A DNA stretch of 64,000 nt from Trichomonas vaginalis G3 (Eukaryota > Parabasalia > Trichomonadida > Trichomonadidae), in the NCBI RefSeq assembly GCF_026262505.1, contig NC_067207.1, forward strand, positions 34,502,082-34,566,081, read 5' to 3'. The notes beneath the pieces are model-generated. The model made no database searches, had not been told where the DNA came from, and was given only the letters and a program-made list of their open reading frames with translations. Within the stretch, counting starts at the first letter, position 1, and each line of letters starts with the position of its first letter. Positions 1-9,396 of the stretch are shown piece after piece. The position numbers were made by a program, and so were the translations under genes.

Positions 1-599
1 TCCTGCAAATTATGTGCTAATAGCCATTGATATATCTTCTGTTTCGTGATATGTGGTGCATATGGTTGCTGTGTCTTTTGCAACTGAACGTCTTGAATTA
101 ATCTTCCATTATTTTCTTTACATTTCTCACAATGCTTTAAAAATCTTCTTTGGTTTTTCCTTTCTGGATCATCACGGATAGAATATACTTCTTCTTTGCA
201 AAAGGGGCAAACTTTATATCCTGTGAGTGCTTCAACGTCTGTAATTTTGTCAGCGTGAAGTTTTCCACATGGACTCTGTGTTAATAAAATATTTACTGTT
301 TCAAATTCTGGATCTATCATTATTGATTCCACTAATGGAAAGTCTACCTTGTTAATGTCTACGTCTTCTGGTTGAGGGTCACAATAATAAAAATCAATAT
401 TAACGTTTAACATTCTTGCTAACCTCTCACTTTCTGATGAAATGTCAAATCCTTCATATGCATCTATGGCTTCATTTAAATAACTTCTACGAGTTTTAGG
501 ATTAACACCATCAGGAATGTTATAGAAGCGTTTAAATAACCTTCTACCTTCGGCTCTTATTTGATTATCATTCATTTTAGCTGTTCCATTTTTGTTCAT
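1..599 (-). CDS. Probable N-terminal part of a Maverick-type DNA polymerase B, partial at window edge
   Basis: The minus strand is open from an ATG at 599 to the window edge, about 199 codons. The N-terminus is basic and polar. A CPFC...HC..C cluster around residues 130-155 could bind zinc, and it is followed by a stretch with a KTQQPYAPHITK-like run leading into a helical segment. I recall this arrangement from the region ahead of the exonuclease domain of Maverick polymerases in trichomonads, but no catalytic motif is inside the window, so the assignment is inference. The ATG is preceded by the element-type promoter stretch at 600-632. A zinc-finger protein of other function is the alternative. 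Confidence 0.45.
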   Translation of the reverse strand, partial: MNKNGTAKMNDNQIRAEGRRLFKRFYNIPDGVNPKTRRSYLNEAIDAYEGFDISSESERLARMLNVNIDFYYCDPQPEDVDINKVDFPLVESIMIDPEFETVNILLTQSPCGKLHADKITDVEALTGYKVCPFCKEEVYSIRDDPERKNQRRFLKHCEKCKENNGRLIQDVQLQKTQQPYAPHITKQKIYQWLLAHNLQ

Positions 600-632
600 T
601 TATGTAAGAATAAAAATAAAGTTTATTTTTTT
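600..632 (-). promoter_or_regulatory. Element-type T/A-rich promoter stretch
   Basis: Read on the minus strand this contains TTTATTTTTATTCTTACAT directly before the ATG at 599. The same pattern (runs of T broken by single A, then TTTATTTTTAT, then a short spacer and ATG) precedes several genes in the main Maverick, for example at 16126-16165 and 17189-17222. Confidence 0.4.
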
Positions 633-660
633 TAAAGTCCGAGACTCAGAGAGTCCAGGG

Positions 661-1005
661 CTAAAGTCCATAAAATGAATTAAGAACACATAAATTTTTA
701 TCATCTGCGACGTGACGAATACATTTTAATTTACTCAAGAATGCGTACCCTGATACATTAAATCTAATTCCTGTCTTATTTAATTTCACAACTTTGAAAA
801 GGAATGTATGAATAGCTATAAAATGATGAGATGATGTTTTATGGGTTGCTTCCATTTTTTCTGAAATAAATGAATAAATATAATGTTTATAAGTTTTCAT
901 ATCTTTTATGTTCTTAATAACGAATGGTATAGACCTTTCAACTTCGTCTTCCTTCGGTGCAATTCTCTTACCTTCTAAAATTAATTAAGATAATTTATCC
1001 ATTTC
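661..1005 (-). pseudogene. Small element-associated coding remnant
   Basis: A minus-strand remnant of about 110 codons with a 79-codon open part (661-900). It encodes a mixed alpha/beta looking sequence rich in F, H and K, with no motif I recognise. It lies just upstream of the polymerase-like gene on the same strand, so it is read here as part of the same Maverick-like fragment. It is not fully open. A host origin cannot be excluded. Confidence 0.3.
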
Positions 1006-1221
1006 AATTTCTTTTCAATTAAATTTTGAATAAGCTTTCAATCTGTTAATTATTAAAATTTATATATATACGTCAGATTTAATTGAACATGAAAGAAAGA
1101 TTTAGTTAAAAGAAATCAGAAAAATTAATAAATTTATATCCATATGCTAATTAGGCACCATAATGAATAAATGTAAATCATTTCAATAGTATTCAAATAT
1201 TTTCAGCATTTATTTCAAAAA
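1006..1221. other. AT-rich spacer before the transporter gene
   Basis: About 215 bases of AT-rich sequence with no open frame of note. It should hold the transporter promoter. I do not see a clean TCA-Py-(T/A) initiator close to the ATG at 1222; the nearest candidate is imperfect. Confidence 0.4.
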
Positions 1222-2151
1222 ATGCTAGGAGGTGATTTATTTATCTCTGATTTTAGAATAATCAGCAATCCTGATCGGAAAATTTTCCGTGAAGACAATC
1301 ACCCGATTTCATACATAAGTGCCTTAATGATTTTGTTTTGCTTAATGTCAGGCAACGACTCGAATTACATGGATGGACTGTTTTCAAGCGGCATAATAAA
1401 CACAGCACTAATGGCAATACTTGCATATACAATTAATTGCATATCAACATCATTATTCGTTCGAAGTTGGAGATTTGAAAGTGGAAACCATTATCCAGAC
1501 ATTGTTAAAGAAATTTTTGGTCATGGAAGAACAATCATACGACTAATATATATTCTTACTCTCTTATACTCTGCAATTTGCAATTTTTCGGCCGTTAATT
1601 ATTATTATTCTTTGCTTGGTTCTAGATTTGCTGATCCTCAATCACATTTGAACACACCATGGATTCCATACTATCTAATAATTCCAGTCTTTACTATACC
1701 ATTTTGCTTTGTCAATAGATTTGTTAACCTAAAATACTGGTTTTTCATTGGTAATATTGGCCTTTTACTAGTTCTTGCTACAACAATTTATTTTGCTGCA
1801 ACTAATATTCATGAAAAGGGCTTTGATCCTGAAAATTCAAAAGTATTAATCAGTTGGGATTTTTGGGGAATGGTAAACTCATATTCATATTTTACAACAT
1901 TACTATGGGGACAACCATTTCTATGTGAGATTGCCAGATATGCAAAAAAAGCACGGCAACATTACATAATTTCTTTCATCTACGTGTCTTCAGCTCTTGT
2001 TGTAGTATTTAACTTTGCAATTGCAATCTTATCGCATTTCTATTTCTGGGGTTCTGCATAAGACAATGACATATTCGAGTTCTATCCTCAAAATAAAATT
2101 ATGACTCAGGTTGGTATCGTAGGATCATTAATTAATTGTCTTGTTACGAAC

Positions 2152-2154
<3 letters not shown>
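1222..2154 (+). pseudogene. AAAP-family amino-acid transporter, 5' part, interrupted by a Maverick
   Basis: Begins at an ATG (1222) and is open for 279 codons. The product is strongly hydrophobic, with about seven membrane spans including segments near residues 30-50, 70-85, 110-125, 145-165, 175-195 and 250-270. Composition and the ISYISALMILFCLM-type first span fit amino-acid/auxin permease (AAAP) transporters, which import amino acids at membranes. An in-frame TAA lies at 2059-2061, after which the same frame stays open to the insertion point at 2154. The 3' part resumes at 26154. The gene is thus broken twice: by one stop codon and by a 24-kb insertion. The family assignment rests on topology and general resemblance, so another multipass permease is possible. 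Confidence 0.75.
2150..2154. repeat. Target-site duplication ACTGT, left copy
   Basis: ACTGT lies directly before the poly(A) start of the element and recurs directly after its poly(T) end at 26149-26153. Polintons make 5-6 bp duplications; only five bases match here. Confidence 0.85.
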
Positions 2155-2189
<35 letters not shown>

Positions 2190-2261
2190 AAGTGGGGCTT
2201 CCAGGGGCTGCGCCCCTTCTAGCCCCGAAGATGTTTAGTAAAAAATGAGGTTTTTATTCGG
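2155..2261 (+). repeat. Left terminal inverted repeat of the Maverick
   Basis: Starts with 33 A residues, then GG.AGTGGGGCTTCCAGG, a small hairpin, CTTCTAGCCC and further matching bases to GTTTTTATTCGG near 2261. It matches the reverse complement of 26050-26148. Inside are two nested stems: GGGGCT/AGCCCC at 2194-2199 and 2221-2226, and AGGGGC/GCCCCT at 2203-2208 and 2212-2217. Confidence 0.92.
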
Positions 2262-2268
2262 AAAATTG

Positions 2269-3186
2269 TTAGTCTTCTGGTGTGAATTCGGAGGACTCTT
2301 CTTGGATTGAGTCTTGTATTTCCTCCTCCTCTTCTTCCTCCTCCATTGCTTCTGGGAAGAAGTCTTCTTCTGGGTCGAAGACATTATATAATGTGTAATT
2401 GAATGACACATTATATCTTTCTTTGAGTTCGCTCCTGACAAAGAACTTAGTTCCAGGAATACAGAAGACTTCTGTGCGTTGGAAAAGCTGATGTCCTGGA
2501 ACAAATTTGGCAATTAGAGACTTCTTTTTTCCGAATTGTTCAGGAGTTTCCATGACGACAGTAACAACATCTCCATCTGCGAGGTCTTGTTGTTGTTCGG
2601 AAAGGTAAAGAGCAATGATATAAATGGTTGCTGCGTTGAATTCGAGAAAGTCGAATTCAAATTGTGTAGTCGTATAGCAGTCAAACCATTTTGTACAGTT
2701 GTCTCCGAACTCGTCAATGTATTCATCTTGGTCATATCCGTAACTAAAGACTTGAAATTCGGCAATTCTCTTGTCGAATGACCGTTGGATGGAACGAGGA
2801 AGATTTTGACGAACTTGGTATAAAGTTCTCAACATTATAAGCTTAGTAAATGTTGGAAAATACTGAACTAAGACATCGCTAAGCTCAATTGGACTTGGAA
2901 TTGTCTTAGTAAGTTCAATTGAACTAGCAATTGCTTTGTTCAGAACTTCACAGAACTGAGTATTGTATATAGCGTCTGGTTGTGTGTTTTCTTCGGCGTC
3001 TTTGAGATATTTAGAGCAAATTTGTTGAAGAATTTCTCTTAATTCGCTGTTAGACTTTTTGGCGGTTATTCTAACAGCTGTGCCAGTTCTTGGAGGTTGT
3101 GGGGCTTTGGCTTTGGTTAGCGGTTGAGAATTGTTAATGTTGGCTTCCATTAGACAAAAATAAACTGTTTTTTTCGGACTACTCAT
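2269..3186 (-). CDS. Element protein of unknown function with acidic tail
   Basis: A 305-codon frame on the minus strand, leftmost gene of the Maverick and transcribed toward the left end. A second ATG at 3150 (residue 13) follows a TTTATTTTTGT stretch like that before other element genes and may be the real start. Residues 1-50 are basic and Pro/Lys rich, the centre is folded-looking, and the last 30 residues are a run of Glu plus ESSEF. Near residues 240-255 the pattern TEVFCIPGTKFFV resembles the late E-x-x-x-x-PGT-x-F strand of ADP-ribosyltransferases of the exoenzyme type, but I cannot see the expected early Arg and S-T-S motifs clearly. Treated as unknown. Confidence 0.7.
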   Translation of the reverse strand: MSSPKKTVYFCLMEANINNSQPLTKAKAPQPPRTGTAVRITAKKSNSELREILQQICSKYLKDAEENTQPDAIYNTQFCEVLNKAIASSIELTKTIPSPIELSDVLVQYFPTFTKLIMLRTLYQVRQNLPRSIQRSFDKRIAEFQVFSYGYDQDEYIDEFGDNCTKWFDCYTTTQFEFDFLEFNAATIYIIALYLSEQQQDLADGDVVTVVMETPEQFGKKKSLIAKFVPGHQLFQRTEVFCIPGTKFFVRSELKERYNVSFNYTLYNVFDPEEDFFPEAMEEEEEEEEIQDSIQEESSEFTPED

Positions 3187-3622
3187 AGAAAAGTTTAAAA
3201 TAAACCGTTTTCGTCAACGGTAACCCCCTCTATTTTTTTATTTTATTTAATAGTTACCGTTGGCAAACCGTTCCATCTCAAATATTGAATGAACTATAAA
3301 CGTTTTTTGTTTTCTATACATACTTTTTTGTCCAACGGTAAAACTTTTTACACAACGGTTTTTGAGAGTCGTAGCCGTTGACTTTTTTGTAGAGCACTCA
3401 AAATAGTACAGCTTTGTCCGGACAAGTAAGGGTCTATCGTCGCTACAGGAAAAGTTACAGGCGTTCCAAGGAAGTATACTTTGAGAAGACTTTCCCCCTT
3501 ATAGAATGAGATAGGACGGTTATTTTACAAAACTGACAACACTTTGACCGAGTAGTTTTTTGTGCTGAACAAAAAGTGTCATATAAACATCTGTCAAAAA
3601 CCGCTTTTTAACTTCACTTAAA
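3187..3622. promoter_or_regulatory. Divergent intergenic region with seven AACGG (Myb-type) boxes
   Basis: The 436-base gap between a leftward gene (ATG at 3186 or 3150) and a rightward gene (ATG at 3623) contains AACGG or its complement CCGTT at 3205, 3216, 3257, 3268, 3334, 3354 and 3375, several as CAACGGTA. YAACGG is the classical core bound by Myb R2R3 domains. The rest is AT-rich with no open frame. A shared control region for the two divergent element genes is the natural reading, though no binding is shown. Confidence 0.5.
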
Positions 3623-4468
3623 ATGCCACGTAAGCTACGTAAGAATATACGTAAGAGGAAGAGAGCATTGAAACATCCAATAGTAAGACTGACACCACAA
3701 CAACAGTTGCAACAACAAATGCTGAATGACCCCACTATGTTGCAACAAATGTCAAGCAATCCTATGCTTTTAAACCGAGTTGTTGGTGCACAGAGTGGAG
3801 GTTTAAGAGCGGCACTTTTAGCGAAAATGGCAGGCTATGGTGGAGCTGCAGACGGAACAGCATATAACCCTCAAAGTCAAATGAATTTGAGTTCACTCAA
3901 AAATCAAATAACAGATGTCAAAAAGTCAAACATAGACATACAGAAGCAAATAAGTGAAAACGAAAAGAAACTAGAATATGACAGACACACAAAGAAACTC
4001 AATGAGTTAAACGTAGAGAAAAAGAAGAAAGAAGAACAACTGAAAGAACTAAGTACAGAGGAATATGCGAAAAAAGTGTCAGAAAAAGCAACAGAAGTAG
4101 CAAAAATGGAACAAGATGTCATAAATTTGAAAAACCATACTACTCAATATAAAATACTGAAAGATGAAGAGATAAAACAAAAAGCCCTGAAGACATATAT
4201 GGATAGCGATGAGTATAAAAAAGAAGTTGAAGCAAATGTAAAGGCAGAAAAACTTTTACAGTTGCAAAACCAAACCGTACAGTATGAAAACTTAGCACAA
4301 GAAAGTAAAAATAACGACGCGGCTATGCAAAAGGCAATGAAAAGCGCGGAATATATAAAAGCTAACAATGACTGGTTAGATGCCCAAGCCAACGCCAAAG
4401 CAGCCCAGCTTATAGGGTCAATAAGGACAAAAATACAAGCGGATGAAGACAGTTCAAATGAACTTTAA
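3623..4468 (+). CDS. Element coiled-coil protein, unknown function
   Basis: Starts at ATG 3623 and encodes 281 residues. Residues 1-20 are highly basic (RKLRKNIRKRKR), residues 25-45 are Gln rich, and residues 85-250 are a long charged helix typical of coiled coil. The basic head and helical body would suit a DNA- or capsid-associated structural protein of the element, but that is inference. The next frame starts shortly downstream on the same strand. No known domain recognised. Confidence 0.65.
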   Translation: MPRKLRKNIRKRKRALKHPIVRLTPQQQLQQQMLNDPTMLQQMSSNPMLLNRVVGAQSGGLRAALLAKMAGYGGAADGTAYNPQSQMNLSSLKNQITDVKKSNIDIQKQISENEKKLEYDRHTKKLNELNVEKKKKEEQLKELSTEEYAKKVSEKATEVAKMEQDVINLKNHTTQYKILKDEEIKQKALKTYMDSDEYKKEVEANVKAEKLLQLQNQTVQYENLAQESKNNDAAMQKAMKSAEYIKANNDWLDAQANAKAAQLIGSIRTKIQADEDSSNEL

Positions 4469-4512
4469 CAAATGCTGACTTTAAGAACGCCTTCGAAGCT
4501 CTTCATAGTAAG

Positions 4513-5733
4513 GTGAAACTAGTGAACGACTTCTCATCTGGAAAGAAACTGAAGTCTGAAGGTTTCGACAACGAGTTAAGAGAAGTAGCACAAAATATGA
4601 CGAAAATAACAGATGCAGCAACGAGACAGGCAGTTCAAAGTGCCTATGACGCCGTTAGAGCAACTGTTGTGAAAAGTCAAGAAAAAGAGTTACAACAGAC
4701 CAAAACAGACCTAGTAAATGCTTTCTTAAAAACGAAAAGTCAGGTAGGACATTACGCTGCAGATGGAACATATGTGCCAGCTGGTGGAACTTATATACCA
4801 CCAAACCCTCCAAGAGAAGCACCTGCACCAGGACTACCTAAAACATTTACATCGTCACATGGACACAGACACAGGCATGCACCAAAACCAACACAACAAC
4901 CAACAGTTCAAAATCCAGCACCACAACCACCTCCACAACCAGCACAGCAACCAACAGTTCAAAACCCTGCACAACAACCACCTCCACAAACAGAGCAAGG
5001 ACATAAAAGAAGTAGAGAACAAGGAAACCAAGAATTCTTAAAAATGCTTAAAGAAGAGTGTGGTTTCCCAGATACTGTTGACTTTAGTGACAGATATAAA
5101 GAAGCTATTGGAAAGTTCAAGGATGGAAATACTGACCCGAACCTATTTAGCTTTATGGCTCAGCACCAAAACGGATATAATCTCAAACCTGGAAAATACA
5201 AGCTCGCTAAGGGATATGATTTAATAGCATATCATCCAAATGACATGGATGAATTTACTCCGAGATATTTGATGTCAGAGCTAAATGACAATTCAACTTT
5301 CGTCATGAAACGCGTAAAAAATAGAGACGGAACGAAAGAACAAAAGCTTATGAATGCGGATGACGTAGATAGGGAAATTGTTGAAAACGGTCTCGGAATA
5401 TATGAAATGCCAGCAGATGAGGTACAAGAAACTCCACAGGAAGAAGTTCAGATACAACCAGACATGGAAGAAATAGTTCAGCAACAACAGCTAGAAGAGC
5501 CTGAAGGAAACGAACAAGTCCTTCCTTTGGAAACTAACTTCACAGAACTAGATGAAGATTTGGAACAGCCGAAAAATCTTGACCCTCAACAAGAGTATGC
5601 GGAGAATATGGAATATTTCCAAGAGTCTAAAAAAAATTCGGCTGACATAGTAGAAGAATATCGAAAAATGTTTGCCGACATACAAAAGACTCCAACATCA
5701 GATGAAAATATCCAGCATAGAATGGAAAACTGA
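4513..5733 (+). CDS. Element Pro/Gln-rich protein, unknown function
   Basis: An open frame of about 406 codons; no ATG sits at its very start, so the true beginning is uncertain and the gene may be decayed at its 5' side. A helical N-terminal 75 residues is followed by a Pro/Gln/His-rich linker at about residues 80-165, with PPPQPAQQPT-type repeats and an HGHRHRH run. A globular-looking middle comes at 170-300 and a Glu/Gln-rich acidic end at 310-406. It sits between the coiled-coil gene and the capsid gene on the same strand, which suggests a structural or assembly role. Family not recognised. Confidence 0.55.
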   Translation: MKLVNDFSSGKKLKSEGFDNELREVAQNMTKITDAATRQAVQSAYDAVRATVVKSQEKELQQTKTDLVNAFLKTKSQVGHYAADGTYVPAGGTYIPPNPPREAPAPGLPKTFTSSHGHRHRHAPKPTQQPTVQNPAPQPPPQPAQQPTVQNPAQQPPPQTEQGHKRSREQGNQEFLKMLKEECGFPDTVDFSDRYKEAIGKFKDGNTDPNLFSFMAQHQNGYNLKPGKYKLAKGYDLIAYHPNDMDEFTPRYLMSELNDNSTFVMKRVKNRDGTKEQKLMNADDVDREIVENGLGIYEMPADEVQETPQEEVQIQPDMEEIVQQQQLEEPEGNEQVLPLETNFTELDEDLEQPKNLDPQQEYAENMEYFQESKKNSADIVEEYRKMFADIQKTPTSDENIQHRMEN

Positions 5734-5739
5734 AAAAAA

Positions 5740-6827
5740 ATGTACACAAATACAACAACCCTTTTTACTTACGAGCATTTAACGTTCAATCTTCGGATGA
5801 ACTCGGTGAAAATAAAAGGTTAAATTTCAAGAAAACATATAGAAATGAAACATTGTTTAAAGTTCATTCAGAACCTAACCAAGATGGAAACAAACCTACT
5901 TTTGTTTCTGCAGACGATGGAACTACAATGAGATGGGGTCATAAAGCTAATCCGGATAGGTGGTTCATAAACTTACAACCTCAATTCCAAGAAGTTGTAG
6001 ACGCAATGGAAGCGAATGGTGAACGAGATATAGCTGGTATTTTCAGCGCGGCTTTAATGCCATTGAAAGATATGAAACATGCAGATATTTTGGACCAGTA
6101 TGAAATGAACATGGCTGATGGAAATATAACACCTGACGTTCTAGAACATTTATCTCAAAGAACTACACAGAACCATAGAGATGGTATATTTGGTGAAGAG
6201 TTTAGAAAGAAAGTTAGGGAGAGCGAAGGAAGAGAACCTATTGTACATGACCTTGCAAACGAAAGTTTACAAAATGTCATAAAAACTTACTTTGCAGACA
6301 ATGAACCGAGAAGGGATGAATATTTAAGAAAACTCAAATGGACAGTACCAAATGAAATGTTAGTATTGAAAAACATGTTCCTTGACAAAATAAAACCAAC
6401 TACAGAAATAAACGACGCAAGACTGAAAGATTGGGTAGAAGCTTTCCCATTCACAAAAGATATTGTTGGTAACATGGAAAGAAAACCAGAATGGCTACAA
6501 AAACATATATTTGGAAACGAGCTTATTCCATATGGACAGGCACTGTTTGAAGAGCTTGAACCGGAAACTCAGGAAAGAGTCATGCAAACAATACGCGAAG
6601 ACTCAAATACAGACTATGACAAACTCTTTCTAGGATATAGGTTACCTGAGATGGGCGACCAGAGCCAAAAGGCAAAAAGGACATGGGAAATTTGCAACAT
6701 ACTAGATGAACATAATGCAAAGATGCAACAACTTCAAGCAGAGGGCAATGAAGGAAAAAGAAGAGTTAAAAACTCAGTCAGGAAGAAAGTAAAGCTTGGT
6801 CGGAGTGGGTTCTATTATGACATATAA
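5740..6827 (+). pseudogene. Element gene upstream of the capsid gene, unknown function, decayed at its 5' side
   Basis: A plus-strand gene with a long open portion (324 codons to 6827) and a short decayed 5' part. The product is hydrophilic and helical, with many Trp/Tyr-Asn/Glu patches such as RWFINLQPQFQ, and ends in a basic tail (RRVKNSVRKKVKLGR). It ends 32 bases before the probable major capsid gene on the same strand, which suggests a virion-assembly partner. I do not recognise the family. About one break. Confidence 0.55.
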
Positions 6828-6859
6828 ATCCAACTATTCTATATTTTTACTCATATGAA

Positions 6860-8467
6860 ATGTACGCCGCTCAGAATATAACGCCAACAGTTTTGGATGC
6901 TATGAATGGAAATGTTTCCGAATGGTATAACGAATGCGACAATGCCATTAGAAGGTCAGAAATAGTTCCTGGAACTTACGAATATACAACTGCTGTTTCT
7001 TATGGAAACGTAGGTGAGTTTGGAGAAGGTTCTTCAACAACAGTAGATATTGCTTGCGACAGGTTTCATATAATTTCTATTGACAACTCTTTCTTATACG
7101 TGGAACAAGACATTGAAATAAAACCTTCTGCCAAGTTGTCTGACAAGAAAGGTTGCAATGGAATTTTCTATGTCGGATACCAATATGCTCCAGAAGTTTT
7201 CATGGGATATAAGATATATTCTAACTCTGACTTAGTTCAAACAGTAACATGGGCAAACTATGAATGGTTCGCTTTGAGAAACTCAGTACAACCACAAGCT
7301 AGAGAACAAACAGACCAGTATGCAACTATTGAGAAAATAAGAAGACTTGACCCTAACGTTCCAGGAGTTTATGTTAACCTTTCTGGACAAACTGCAGCAG
7401 CAGTAACCAAAGTAAAATTGAAACTTAGAGTTCCTTTGTCATCTTTCCTCATCTTCAGGTTTTTAAGATACTTGCCAAACTGGGCAGGAAAAATTTCTAT
7501 TGAACTTACTCCAAGCAAAAATAACTTAGTCATTGCACCAACACAAGACCCATTCACTCTTACAGACGTAAAGGGAGCAAATCAAACGTCATTCGCCGAA
7601 TTTTGCAAAGACAAAGTTGACTTAGACTTTGGTTTCTCAAACCTCAACACTGAAGTAAACTACTACTTCAATGCTGCTGGAACTGCTTGGGACCCAGTTA
7701 AGTTCACATGCGAAAAATTTGAATGCAAGAGAATAGAAAGCAGACTTGCAGTCTATATGTTGGACCCAGATATTTCAAATGCTTTAGCTGCCAAATATAT
7801 TGCAGTTCCACTTATGTTCCCTATACACCAAATATCTGTCAAAGACTTTGCAGGTGAAGTTGGAAACCAAAGTGCTGACCCAGGTGCAAGAACAGATATT
7901 GCCTTAACAACTGCAATGAAACATGCAGATACTATGTTTGTACTGTTCAGACGAACTATAAATGACTATTCTTGCTTCTACAACCCTGGTATTAAATACC
8001 ATATAAACATAGATGGCAAATACTATCCAAGAGAAGAATATTCTACAGTTGAGGATATGAGGTCATACAACTTGACATTAGATGCTATGAACTTTAACAA
8101 CAACTTCACAACAACCATTAACCCTGAAATGCAAAGTTCTATTATGCCATATGTGAAAGTATGGACTCATACAGGAGCTCAAAACACTCAATATACAAAT
8201 GGAGACCGTTCAAACTTTTGGCTTGGCATTCCATTTGCTGACTCAGAAGACTTTATGGGTGGTATTTCAACTGTTGGTACAGTTCAAATACAATATACTG
8301 GTGACAGAGACGGTCCAAATGAATTGAAAGCAAAGAAGTTTACAAAACCAATAGCACTTTTCACGGAAGATGCTCTTTTGAAGATTCGTTCGATGAAACC
8401 TGCTGGGGCTCCTCAGATTGGTATAACGACAGCTTCCATCGAGCAGATTTTGGCAGCAGGTCAGTAA
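6860..8467 (+). CDS. Probable Polinton major capsid protein
   Basis: ATG at 6860, 535 codons, fully open. The sequence is beta-rich with many Tyr/Phe/Asn and short loops, low in charge, and contains NLSGQTAAAVTKVKLKLRVPL and FRFLRYLPNWAGKISIELTP, which look like successive strands of a jelly-roll. Polinton major capsid proteins are double jelly-roll proteins of about this size. Length, composition and position next to other structural genes, the helicase and packaging ATPase are the basis. No single diagnostic motif is available by eye, so this is inference from size and neighbourhood. Confidence 0.6.
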   Translation: MYAAQNITPTVLDAMNGNVSEWYNECDNAIRRSEIVPGTYEYTTAVSYGNVGEFGEGSSTTVDIACDRFHIISIDNSFLYVEQDIEIKPSAKLSDKKGCNGIFYVGYQYAPEVFMGYKIYSNSDLVQTVTWANYEWFALRNSVQPQAREQTDQYATIEKIRRLDPNVPGVYVNLSGQTAAAVTKVKLKLRVPLSSFLIFRFLRYLPNWAGKISIELTPSKNNLVIAPTQDPFTLTDVKGANQTSFAEFCKDKVDLDFGFSNLNTEVNYYFNAAGTAWDPVKFTCEKFECKRIESRLAVYMLDPDISNALAAKYIAVPLMFPIHQISVKDFAGEVGNQSADPGARTDIALTTAMKHADTMFVLFRRTINDYSCFYNPGIKYHINIDGKYYPREEYSTVEDMRSYNLTLDAMNFNNNFTTTINPEMQSSIMPYVKVWTHTGAQNTQYTNGDRSNFWLGIPFADSEDFMGGISTVGTVQIQYTGDRDGPNELKAKKFTKPIALFTEDALLKIRSMKPAGAPQIGITTASIEQILAAGQ

Positions 8468-8780
8468 GTTGTTCTTGAACTGACTTCTCTCCGTCAAATA
8501 TTGACAGTACGCCAGTTTTGACATAAAATTGTATTATAAACTTACCTTTAGAAATATCGGTCAGTTTTGTTGTTATATTTTTGTCAACGTCAAGAACTTT
8601 CACCATCTCGGTTATACCAACTTTCTTTGCTTTATGAAAATATTTTGGTTCAGCAAAGACTGCTATTCTATAACATTTTCCATTGTTTGTGTAAAGAACT
8701 ATTCTATCAATGAACTTGTATTGTTTGTGTGTGTAAACTTTGTTCTGCTTCAATTCGAAGAGATACTCAAATACGTCCAT
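8361..8780 (-). CDS. Small element protein, unknown
   Basis: A minus-strand gene of 139 codons starting at ATG 8780, preceded by an AATAAAAAG stretch. Its 3' end overlaps the end of the capsid gene by about 107 bases in convergent orientation. The product has alternating strands with Lys/Tyr-rich segments (KFIDRIVLYTNNGKCYRIAVF) and a Ser/Glu-rich tail. The folded-looking sequence, not low complexity, is why it is taken as real and not a shadow. Function unknown. Confidence 0.55.
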   Translation of the reverse strand: MDVFEYLFELKQNKVYTHKQYKFIDRIVLYTNNGKCYRIAVFAEPKYFHKAKKVGITEMVKVLDVDKNITTKLTDISKGKFIIQFYVKTGVLSIFDGEKSVQEQLTDLLPKSARWKLSLYQSEEPQQVSSNESSKEHLP

Positions 8781-8800
8781 CTTTTTATTCTAAGTAAAAT

Positions 8801-9396
8801 GTCATTTCCGAAAAATAGAAGCGTAAGTGTTTCAAAAGGTTTAATGGCGATGGCAGATGTGAAGTTAAATTCACCAACTCAAACAAACAGTCAAAGTGTT
8901 GTTGTCAATGTCAAAGAAAGAGATGTTGAAGTGGGGAAACCATACGAAGACAAGATGGTATAACAATAGTTCCTGTAAAAGAACAACATATCCTGAAGTT
9001 AGCAGAGACTTAAGTTCTGTTGCAGATATTCGAAATGACTACCAACAACTTAAAGACAAACTTAAAACTCAGGAGAAGATTTGTCAAGCTTTGGGTATAA
9101 TGTTAAACTTGGTCGAACACAACCCTGTAAAAGTGAACTCATATGTCATTGCACCTCATGAAGTTTTGAAAGAACTATTGAAACTTTTGACAGAGGCAGA
9201 CGATATAAACATCAAAGAAATAGAACCCGACATTGCTTGCTGTGGTGTTTCATATAATGTCATTGACAAGATATACGTTATGAAAGGAGGTGAAACGTTG
9301 AACTTAAAATATAGTTTCCCAGACGTCATAAAAATATTTGACGACCACAACATTTCATTAAAAGTTTGTTTGCTAAGTAAATGGCAGAAGACATAG
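8801..9396 (+). pseudogene. Element gene remnant, unknown function
   Basis: Plus-strand coding remnant beginning at ATG 8801 with a Ser/Val-rich, phage-virion-like N-terminus (KNRSVSVSKGLMAMADVKLN), then a helical region and a strand-rich C-terminal part. It has about one break. The start is divergent from the minus-strand 139-codon gene, with about 20 bases between the two ATGs, so they share a promoter gap. Not recognised. Confidence 0.5.

Larger units (their letters stand above)
1..1005 (-). mobile_element. Fragment of a second Maverick/Polinton-like element (left edge of window)
   Basis: Two consecutive minus-strand coding remnants lie here, separated by about 60 bases. The upstream sequence of the larger one carries the TTTATTTTTAT-type promoter stretch seen before genes of the main Maverick in this window. 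The predicted protein has a Cys/His cluster and ends in a region I associate with the N-terminus of trichomonad Maverick polymerases. No terminal repeat is visible, so the right border near 1005 is only where coding similarity stops. It continues beyond the window on the left. It is a separate copy from the element at 2155-26148 because host DNA lies between them. Confidence 0.45.

Noticed and set aside
3300-3600. CRISPR-like spacing of the AACGG boxes
   Set aside because: Boxes are short and irregularly spaced in a eukaryotic element; no repeat-spacer structure anywhere in the window.
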